Shown: piece after piece, positions 1 through 5,419 of the stretch
How the letters are laid out: the number at the start of each line of letters is the position of its first letter
How positions within the stretch are numbered: the stretch's first letter is position 1
Source: a virus
Length of the DNA stretch: 25,536 bases
Virus record (IMG/VR): IMGVR_UViG_3300035180_000396
Span: 1 to 25,536 of that record
Strand: one strand, 5' to 3'
Made by a program: the position numbers and the translations under genes
Notes under the pieces: model-generated
What the model was told of the DNA's origin: nothing
Seen by the model: the letters and a program-made list of their open reading frames with translations, nothing else
Databases searched by the model: none

Positions 1-174
1 CAAGCCCCTGGCCTGATTGTCTACGCCACGAACGGCAATACCGTGTCGCTATCCTATGGTGCCCGCCCGGCCATGACGTTGCCGGATCAATTCCCGGACG
101 ATATCGACTATCAGTGGTATTTAAACAAGGCGGAGTCGATGTTGCGCGACCTTGGATATTATGCGTTGACATAG
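1..174 (+). CDS. C-terminal end of an unidentified phage protein (5' partial)
   Basis: An open frame enters from the left edge and ends at TAG 172-174, giving 57 visible residues (starts QAPGLIVYATNG, ends LRDLGYYALT). The stretch FPDDIDYQWYLNKAE is acidic and aromatic. It reads like a folded C-terminus rather than a chance ORF, because codon use matches the neighbouring genes and the frame has no stop. I do not recognise the family with confidence; a replication enzyme such as a DNA polymerase is one guess from its position at the edge of the early region. The stop codon lies inside the promoter that starts the next operon, so this gene and the small genes downstream are probably separately transcribed. 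Confidence 0.6.
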   Translation, partial: QAPGLIVYATNGNTVSLSYGARPAMTLPDQFPDDIDYQWYLNKAESMLRDLGYYALT

Positions 175-194
175 ATAATTTATTTAGCTATATT
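166..194 (+). promoter_or_regulatory. Strong sigma70 promoter with operator-like spacer
   Basis: TTGACA at 166-171, a 17-bp spacer and TATATT at 189-194 match the sigma70 consensus at 11 of 12 positions with ideal spacing. Transcription should start near 201, just upstream of the ribosome binding site of the gene at 228. The spacer and the first bases of the -10 (172-190, TAGATAATTTATTTAGCTA) form an imperfect inverted repeat. It is 16/19 identical to the perfect palindrome inside the leftward promoter at 23368-23396, so a shared repressor or activator is likely. Confidence 0.85.
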
Positions 195-227
195 AAGGAC
201 TCGATAATCAAAAAAAGGGGGTTGCCC

Positions 228-404
228 ATGAAGTCTACAAAGCAGGCCGTCGCCGCTGTACGGGCGGCGAAAAATTTTGACCGTTGGGGAGCAGACGCCG
301 CCACAAAATACGCCAGTAAGCACGGGGTTAGTATTTTGCAATTCGCTATGGCGTTGGCTATCGAAACCCGCCTTGCACTGAAGCGGGCCAGCAATGGGCG
401 CTAA
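228..404 (+). CDS. Small conserved-type phage protein, 58 aa, function unknown
   Basis: The start is ATG 228, chosen because AAAGGGGG lies about 8 bases upstream and the promoter at 166-194 would start transcription near 201; longer in-frame versions would begin upstream of the promoter. The protein is basic and helical-looking, with the core RWGADAATKYASKHG followed by a Leu/Ala-rich helix (LQFAMALAIETRLAL). Small proteins of this style are common in phage early operons, but I cannot name a family or a function. It is the first gene of a four-gene rightward operon and overlaps the next gene by 11 bases, which suggests translational coupling. Confidence 0.7.
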   Translation: MKSTKQAVAAVRAAKNFDRWGADAATKYASKHGVSILQFAMALAIETRLALKRASNGR

Positions 405-558
405 AGTATCCGACGCAATGAAAAAGGCCCGCAAGCTAGTAACGGAAAAGGGGCTAACCCCCTACGCCGCCGCCAAGCAATGCGGCCTTACTCGCTCCGC
501 CATTTATATGGTCACTTGGTATAAAGAATGGAAAGGGAAACAAAATGAGTTGGCATGA
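394..558 (+). CDS. Small helix-turn-helix protein, 54 aa
   Basis: The frame runs from ATG 394 (inside the end of the preceding gene) to TGA 556-558. Residues about 20-38 (GLTPYAAAKQCGLTRSAIY) have the pattern of a homeodomain-like or Cro-type helix-turn-helix: a helix with small residues, a Gly-containing turn and a second helix with TRSAIY. It is very short, with few residues outside the DNA-binding unit apart from a basic N-terminal helix. It may act as a regulator and is a candidate for binding the palindromic operators at 172-190 and 23372-23390, but that link is only positional. ATG 418 is an alternative start that would retain the motif. Confidence 0.65.
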   Translation: MGAKVSDAMKKARKLVTEKGLTPYAAAKQCGLTRSAIYMVTWYKEWKGKQNELA

Positions 559-763
559 CCACCGCGGGCACGGCTCCCCCGCCTCCTTCCCGCGTACTAT
601 CCGCCAAGCGCTTGGCCCCCATGCCCGCCTCGACCTCCATACACCGACGCCGCGCTGGCGTAGTGCTGTCCGCGTGATCGTCAAAGGCGCCGCTTATTTC
701 GTGGCGGCAGGGCTGTCCGGCGCTGCGCTTGGCTTCTTCCTCGCCTTCGTGGAACGCCTGTAA
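545..763 (+). CDS. Small single-pass membrane protein, 72 aa
   Basis: The start ATG 545 lies 14 bases inside the preceding gene. The N-terminal 40 residues are His/Pro/Arg-rich (MSWHDHRGHG) and look disordered. Residues about 44-70 form one hydrophobic segment (VIVKGAAYFVAAGLSGAALGFFLAF) followed by a short charged tail, so a single membrane span is predicted. No signal-peptidase site or lipobox is evident. It could be an early membrane-active protein, for example in superinfection exclusion, but nothing in the sequence establishes this. It sits in the small-gene operon behind the 166-194 promoter, away from the lysis genes on the opposite strand. Confidence 0.65.
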   Translation: MSWHDHRGHGSPASFPRTIRQALGPHARLDLHTPTPRWRSAVRVIVKGAAYFVAAGLSGAALGFFLAFVERL

Positions 764-765
764 TC

Positions 766-1050
766 ATGCGCAAAGCCCCGCACGTATGTAAGGCCGTGCA
801 GTATAGCGACCAGATGGTTTGCCATGCGTGCGGGCTTTATTGGGACGTCAACGACCCGGAGCCGCCGGCCTGCCAGCACGGCAAGCGGAAGACGGCACCA
901 GTCGTCGTCCGCTTGCCGTTACGTTTTCCGGAAGAGTTGCCCCCCGACGTCGCCGCTGAAATGGTCAAAACTTATCAGGCCAACGGCGGACGGGCGGAGG
1001 GCATGAAGGCGGCGTACCGCCTACTGTTGGACCGAATCAGCCCCGATTGA
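766..1050 (+). CDS. Cys-rich phage protein with putative zinc site, 94 aa
   Basis: The start ATG 766 follows the previous stop by two bases. The N-terminal part has cysteines at about residues 8, 19, 22 and 36 within CKAVQYSDQMVCHACG and DVNDPEPPACQ, which could form one zinc site (one Cys, a CxxC pair and a final Cys). The pattern DQMVCxxCGLxWDVNDPEPPxC is familiar from many phage and prophage small proteins of unknown function. The C-terminal half is helical (residues 58-90). It is the last gene of the rightward operon, and its final 14 bases overlap the end of the convergent holin-like gene. Confidence 0.75.
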   Translation: MRKAPHVCKAVQYSDQMVCHACGLYWDVNDPEPPACQHGKRKTAPVVVRLPLRFPEELPPDVAAEMVKTYQANGGRAEGMKAAYRLLLDRISPD

Positions 1051-1594
1051 TTGTCGGAACCGACGGGTCGGCTTGCATCTTGCCGCGATACCATGACGCA
1101 ATGCCAAGAATAGGCGAAACAACGCCAATTATGCCGGCGATGGCCGCCAAGATGCCCGGCAGTTGTGCGAGCCCTTCCGAGCGGTTGTAGACGATGGCGG
1201 CGCCGTATGCCGCAAAGACTGTCAACACGGACAAAAGCACCGCGATTGCCACAGCAAAGCCAATGGCTGGACGCCAACCGTAGGTCGGCCAATGCTCCGA
1301 CGCGGCTTCTGTCTGCATGGTCTTATTTACTTCTCCGGCCGCCGCAATTTCCGCTTTTGCCTGATCCGTGGCCAGCTCTTGAAGCTTGACGCGCTGGTCG
1401 CTCTCAATCTGCGCCAGTTTGACGGCGGCGTCGGGGTTGCTCTGCAGGGCTTGGCTTACTGCGGACGGCGTCGCCTCAGTGCCCAGCGCGGCGGCAACCA
1501 GCCCGCCAAGGGCGCCGCCTGCCGGCCCGCCTAAAAGCGTACCCAAGAGCGGCGCGGCCTTACCTACGGCCCCCGCTATGTCTTTCCATTCCAT
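1037..1594 (-). CDS. Holin-like protein of the GTA 3TM type, 185 aa
   Basis: This is probably a membrane protein for lysis, resembling the GTA-type three-span holin family. It has a Gly/Ala-rich hydrophobic N-terminus (about residues 8-38), a charged helical stretch (about 50-95, likely coiled coil), then WPTYGWRPAIGFAVAIAVLL leading into a long hydrophobic segment and a last one near LAAIAGIIGVVSPILG. The WRPxIGF motif before the membrane segments is typical of that family. The start ATG 1594 (MEWKDIAG) is preferred because it overlaps the endolysin stop as TAATG and has AAAGGGG upstream; a longer version starting at 1639 would sit well inside the endolysin gene. The phage also has a LydA-like holin, so this protein could be an antiholin or second holin. 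Confidence 0.75.
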   Translation of the reverse strand: MEWKDIAGAVGKAAPLLGTLLGGPAGGALGGLVAAALGTEATPSAVSQALQSNPDAAVKLAQIESDQRVKLQELATDQAKAEIAAAGEVNKTMQTEAASEHWPTYGWRPAIGFAVAIAVLLSVLTVFAAYGAAIVYNRSEGLAQLPGILAAIAGIIGVVSPILGIASWYRGKMQADPSVPTINRG

Positions 1595-2079
1595 TATGCC
1601 GCCCCTTTCTTGAGGTTGCCCGCAATGCGCCGTGCCCACCCTTTGCCGAACGATGGCCAGGTCGACAAGTTGGTCATGAATTCCAGCCGGGCGGCATTGA
1701 AGAGAAGGACCACGGACGCCACGGGGGCGGCCGACACGGCATCCAATGTGAGCGGCCCAAGCTTCCCGTCGTCCGCAACGCCGACGGCGCGCTGTAGCCA
1801 GCGGACGGCCTGCCCGACGCCGCTATTGACTGCCCCGTCGAATACTTGAAAGGCCACAGGGTAAGGTAGCGCGTCGAAGGCCGGGAGCCAATAGCGTTTG
1901 AAATAGATGGCCTTGGCGACGCTTTGGTCCATGTCTTTCATGGCCCCGAGGTATCCATTCTCCCGCGCGGTGTCCAAGGTAACCCCCCAATTTGTTTCGC
2001 CGCCGGGGTCATTTGGGTTGTTCGTATAGCCGCCCTCGTTCCCCAACAACTCTGCGAACGCTTTGTCGAAGTTGCTCAT
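1594..2079 (-). CDS. Endolysin, GH108 family N-acetylmuramidase, 161 aa
   Basis: The protein degrades peptidoglycan at the end of infection by cutting between N-acetylmuramic acid and N-acetylglucosamine. The N-terminus FAELLGNEGGYTNNPNDPGGETNWGVT is the GH108 signature; Glu15 in NEGG is the expected catalytic acid. The second half (VFDGAVNSGVGQAVRWLQRAVGVADDGKLGPLTLDAV) matches the C-terminal peptidoglycan-binding helical part of the family. There is no signal peptide or SAR segment, so it should accumulate in the cytoplasm and need a holin for release. It overlaps the holin gene upstream (ATGA) and the GTA-type holin gene downstream (TAATG), which makes a compact lysis cassette. Confidence 0.93.
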   Translation of the reverse strand: MSNFDKAFAELLGNEGGYTNNPNDPGGETNWGVTLDTARENGYLGAMKDMDQSVAKAIYFKRYWLPAFDALPYPVAFQVFDGAVNSGVGQAVRWLQRAVGVADDGKLGPLTLDAVSAAPVASVVLLFNAARLEFMTNLSTWPSFGKGWARRIAGNLKKGAA

Positions 2080-2405
2080 TTTCGTCCACCTTTATGCCAG
2101 GCTTCCAAGCGTGCCTCCAATGCACGCTCTACGGCGAAGAGTAGGCGCGTCGCCATGTGGCCGCCAACGCCCGATGCCGCAGCGCATATGCCGACAGGCT
2201 GTTCAATGGCAGCTAAGCCCATGAAGACCGCCAACCCAACAAAACCGCTAGTGAATATTTCGCCCACTAGCTCCACGATATTAAAGGCCCGCGTGTGGCC
2301 CCTTTTAATTTTGGCGTACCAGTTCACGAGTCCACCTCCAAACGCCATTCCAAGCGCAAGTAGCCACGTCGCCGCGGTCCAAGCTGTAGGGTCTTTCTCG
2401 GGCAT
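2076..2405 (-). CDS. LydA-like phage holin, superfamily III, 109 aa
   Basis: A small membrane protein directly upstream of the endolysin, overlapping it by four bases. It begins MPEKDPTAWTAATWLLALGM, similar to LydA-type holins. Hydrophobic segments lie at about residues 9-30, 50-70 and 70-87 (FTSGFVGLAVFMGLA and EQPVGICAAASGVGGHMA), and the tail is charged (RALEARLEAWHKGGRK). It should form the membrane lesions that let the cytoplasmic muramidase reach the wall. Both position and topology support the call; the exact holin class is from memory of the family rather than a search. Confidence 0.85.
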   Translation of the reverse strand: MPEKDPTAWTAATWLLALGMAFGGGLVNWYAKIKRGHTRAFNIVELVGEIFTSGFVGLAVFMGLAAIEQPVGICAAASGVGGHMATRLLFAVERALEARLEAWHKGGRK

Positions 2406-2407
2406 TC

Positions 2408-2977
2408 TTAGGCCGCCTGTTTTATTTGAGGTTGAAAGATAAGAGGGGCCAAAGGCTGGCGCGTAACCGCTCCGGCGTCTTTGACATACACGTCGAGGAG
2501 ATTGCCCGCCTCAAAGCATAATTTCAGGCCGCGCCATTGTTTGACATAGCGATATTGAAAGGCGCCGCGTGGACCTTGGATAAGAAACCATCCTTGCTGT
2601 CCGTGGCTCTTGTCCAAGTCCAAGCCACACCCGGAGGAAGTGACAGTGTAGACGTCCCCAATGTGCGCCGCATGTGCAACCACATGCCAAGCGAAGCCGC
2701 ACGCCGGGTTACGCCACAGCCAAAGCACCATCCCCCAATAGTTACCCCAATACTCCGGGCAATGCATGGTCCGCCAGCCCGTGTCGCCCCATAGGCTATT
2801 GTCGGTCGAGGTATCGAACCAGAAGAGCCAGGAAGGCAACCGCGGCTCCACGCCGACGCCGTTTGCATTGTTGACCGGACCTTCGCGCATGACGGCGAAC
2901 GCCGGGAGCAACGGGGCCAGCACCATGGCCACAAGGAAGAAGGCGATATACAGCACGAGGCGGGCGGCGTATTTCAT
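2408..2977 (-). CDS. Conserved phage membrane-anchored protein (DUF7338-like), 189 aa
   Basis: The N-terminus is one long hydrophobic segment (residues 5-29, ARLVLYIAFFLVAMVLAPLLPAF), followed by a soluble domain rich in Trp (LPSWLFWFDT, NYWGMVLWLWRNP, GQQGWFLIQG). The pattern of an N-terminal span followed by PxWLxWFDTxDNSxWGDxGWRxxH resembles phage proteins of unknown function usually placed between tail-fibre and lysis genes. Its start shares one base with the upstream stop (TAATG). The protein could sit in the inner membrane during infection. I know of no established role. It is not an obvious spanin: no lipobox and no embedded Rz1-like frame was noticed. Confidence 0.7.
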   Translation of the reverse strand: MKYAARLVLYIAFFLVAMVLAPLLPAFAVMREGPVNNANGVGVEPRLPSWLFWFDTSTDNSLWGDTGWRTMHCPEYWGNYWGMVLWLWRNPACGFAWHVVAHAAHIGDVYTVTSSGCGLDLDKSHGQQGWFLIQGPRGAFQYRYVKQWRGLKLCFEAGNLLDVYVKDAGAVTRQPLAPLIFQPQIKQAA

Positions 2978-3366
2978 TAAAGCCCCGGGAGGCGGGAGAG
3001 GTAGTCGTTCACGGCAGGGGTAGCGTGCGTACTTTGGATTTCAGACATGATATCAAAATGGACGCCCCAGCACGCAGCGACCCATTCCGCCAGCACGTGG
3101 GCGTCGACTTGGTAGGGATTGGGGAAGCCCGCCCAATTCATAGCGGATTGATAATTGTCGAAGCCATGCAAGGCGCACGTCTCGTCGAGGTGCTTACGCA
3201 ACGCCGGCTCCAGCAAGCCCAAGCGTTCCTCCGCTGTTGGCTCGTAGGGGAGCCATTCGCCATTGCGCCAGGTGTAGTCGGGCGCCGGCCGTTGGGGCAC
3301 GTAAATGTCGAGGGGCGACGCTTGGTCGCCCTCGTAATAATTTCCGCTTCGGTCGATGAAATACAT
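2977..3366 (-). CDS. Tail-fibre assembly-like protein, 129 aa
   Basis: The N-terminus MYFIDRSGNYYEGDQ followed by DIYVPQRPAPDYTWRNGEWLPYEP is a pattern found in phage tail-fibre assembly and accessory proteins encoded right after tail fibres. The rest is a helical domain ending in NDYLSRLPGL. ATG 3366 is chosen because the fibre stop is three bases upstream and AGAGGG sits at SD distance; an in-frame GTG at 3375 would overlap the fibre gene. It may act as a chaperone for folding or attaching the fibre C-terminus, as in other phages with this gene order. The functional part is inference from position and family. Confidence 0.65.
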   Translation of the reverse strand: MYFIDRSGNYYEGDQASPLDIYVPQRPAPDYTWRNGEWLPYEPTAEERLGLLEPALRKHLDETCALHGFDNYQSAMNWAGFPNPYQVDAHVLAEWVAACWGVHFDIMSEIQSTHATPAVNDYLSRLPGL

Positions 3367-3368
3367 TA

Positions 3369-5408
3369 TTACCACCCTCTTTCTACTAGCATTTTAGCGC
3401 GCCAACTTGCCCCGTATGTACCCAAATAAAATATACCCCCGCCGCCTTTTGGGACTAGATACGGCAACCCCGTCGCGGAAGTTATTAGACTGATCGTGGA
3501 CTTATCCAAAGTACAAAGCACTGCATACCCGGCCGACGTTGAGTCGTTTATCCCGACATCTCCAAGCAAATCGCCGACGTTATATCCATTATTTGAAGAT
3601 ACGCATTCATAAAAAAACGTCCCCTTCCCGGCAATTCCGACATTGTGGTTTACAGAATAACGGGTCGAGGTCGCCCAAGGTGACGGCGTTATAGTACCGA
3701 TATAGCGCCCATTGAATGCATAGTTAGTAACAGAAGAAACCGCAGCAGGAGCGGTAATACATTCCCCGACGTATACCCGGTTTTTCTGAGTCAATCCCGG
3801 ATTCGTGCCGGCCACGGGAGATGCTGCGCTCGCCTGATACATTGCCATATCGACGATGCTAAAAAAGTCGGCAGCATAGCCCTGTGTCAAAACAGAAGAA
3901 GCTAGCGCCGGCACCGTGTAGGTCGTGCCGTTGGGGTGATCGCAATACGGCAGAAACTCGAATTCATCTACATAGCCGGTAATGTATGCGGAGAATCCCG
4001 CCACAACGGCGCCGCCGACTTGAATATTGGTAATGGCACAAATTTTAGACGCACTGGTTAATGTCAGGGTTGGGTCGGCAACGCCATTAACAAAAACTTT
4101 ATATGCGCCCGAAACAACATCATAAGTTAATTCGACAAAATTCCAAGTATTTATGGTTATTGCGGTGCCAGTTCCCACGACCCCACTGACCAAATCATTC
4201 GAAGACCCCGTGGACGATAAATACCAAGCGAATTTTCCCGTGCTTGTTAGGTTTAATGTCGCGCCATAACCGGCGGCATTAACGGCAGCAAATAAATTAT
4301 TATTCGCGGCCAATGCGGTCGGATATACCCATGCCCGCAAAGACCATGAACCACTACCGAGCGACGCGAAATCAGTCGACTTAATATAATCGGTCGTGCC
4401 ATTTAATACATTATTCACGCCGCCGCCGCCAAGTGCGGTCGCTCCAAACTTAACTTGATTCGATTGTAGGCGGGCGCCGCCGTTGGTCGTCCAAGTGTTG
4501 CCGAAATCGTCCAACATTGCAGTATTGCCGGCGATGCCGTCGTAATGCATGAGGGCTTGGGCGGCCCGGTTGTATTTGTTTCCGTATTGGACAGGGGCGA
4601 GCGTTTTATTCCAAGTTACGGAATTGACGCCCACATAATCCGCGCTGATGTACGAAAGGTTATTTGCAGCAAGGGCGGCGACTACGCCAGCAACGTCGGC
4701 GGAGAGCGTGGCCACGTTGTCGACCGCGCCATTGGCAAAGGCAATTCTCATGGCCTTGGCGGTTGCTGCCAAATTTAGCGCCAGCCCCGTGCCTGCGGAG
4801 AGGGTATTGGCGTACCCATTCGCGTCGGTGACGCCGAACGACACTGTCTGTCGGATCGGGGCGTTGTTGTCATTGATTACCAAATTCGTGAGCTGTGAGC
4901 CGTCGATTGCTGGCAATTTTCCGGCACCGTCAAGCACAACGGCGTTTCCTGCTGCGACCCCTGCGTCCTTTGTGGCCGCTGTGCCCAGCCCCAGCGCCGT
5001 ACGTGCCCCAGCCGCCGTAGTCGCCCCCGTGCCTCCGTTTCCTATCGAAACCGGCAGGGAGATTGTCGCTTGAATGGCGGCAATTGCGGCGGCGTACGCT
5101 GCCCCGACGACGTCGAAATTGGACGAGTCCGGCAACGCGAATACAATCCGTTTGCGGCTGTCTCTGACGGTCAGACTGTAGGCAATGCCGGGGGCGACAT
5201 ACAGGTTGGCGGGCGTACCGTTACGGGAGGGGCATCCCCCCGACGTGCGGACTGGTTGGGCCGCCGGCTGGGTTAGCGCGGCATCCCAATAGATTGCGAC
5301 CGGGTTGGTTTCCGGGTTCTGATTGATTGAGCCGTAATAGAGGTAGCCGTTTTGTAGCGGCAACCCGTCCAGACCTACAAAATTGACCAGGGGTGCGCCG
5401 ACTAGCAT
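3369..5408 (-). CDS. Tail fibre / receptor-binding protein with LamG-like domain, 679 aa
   Basis: A likely host-recognition protein. Residues 1-100 (LVNFVGLDGLPLQNGYLYYGSINQNPETNP) resemble the head-binding domain of P22-type tailspikes and podovirus fibres. Next is a phage fibre repeat segment (SIGNGGTGATTAAGARTALGLGT, about residues 121-145). The middle (about 350-490) has a concanavalin/LamG-like jelly-roll signature: WSLRAWVYPTA, WNFVELTYDV, YKVFVNGV, GYVDEFEFLP. The C-terminus ends WRAKMLVERGW, typical of fibre tips. GGAG lies 5 bases before ATG 5408. The part encoding the distal two thirds (about 3370-4700) is visibly richer in A and T than its neighbours, consistent with exchange of the receptor-binding portion. 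No lectin-type diversity-generating element is visible near it. Confidence 0.85.
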   Translation of the reverse strand: MLVGAPLVNFVGLDGLPLQNGYLYYGSINQNPETNPVAIYWDAALTQPAAQPVRTSGGCPSRNGTPANLYVAPGIAYSLTVRDSRKRIVFALPDSSNFDVVGAAYAAAIAAIQATISLPVSIGNGGTGATTAAGARTALGLGTAATKDAGVAAGNAVVLDGAGKLPAIDGSQLTNLVINDNNAPIRQTVSFGVTDANGYANTLSAGTGLALNLAATAKAMRIAFANGAVDNVATLSADVAGVVAALAANNLSYISADYVGVNSVTWNKTLAPVQYGNKYNRAAQALMHYDGIAGNTAMLDDFGNTWTTNGGARLQSNQVKFGATALGGGGVNNVLNGTTDYIKSTDFASLGSGSWSLRAWVYPTALAANNNLFAAVNAAGYGATLNLTSTGKFAWYLSSTGSSNDLVSGVVGTGTAITINTWNFVELTYDVVSGAYKVFVNGVADPTLTLTSASKICAITNIQVGGAVVAGFSAYITGYVDEFEFLPYCDHPNGTTYTVPALASSVLTQGYAADFFSIVDMAMYQASAASPVAGTNPGLTQKNRVYVGECITAPAAVSSVTNYAFNGRYIGTITPSPWATSTRYSVNHNVGIAGKGTFFYECVSSNNGYNVGDLLGDVGINDSTSAGYAVLCTLDKSTISLITSATGLPYLVPKGGGGIFYLGTYGASWRAKMLVERGW

Positions 5409-5419
5409 AGCTACTCCAA

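Noticed and set aside
1051-1070. Inverted repeat GTCGG-AA-CCGAC between the convergent operons, considered as a terminator
   Set aside because: The loop is only two bases and no T-run follows on either strand.
3369-5408. Possible diversity-generating retroelement target in the tail fibre
   Set aside because: No reverse transcriptase, template repeat or C-type-lectin variable end is visible in the window.
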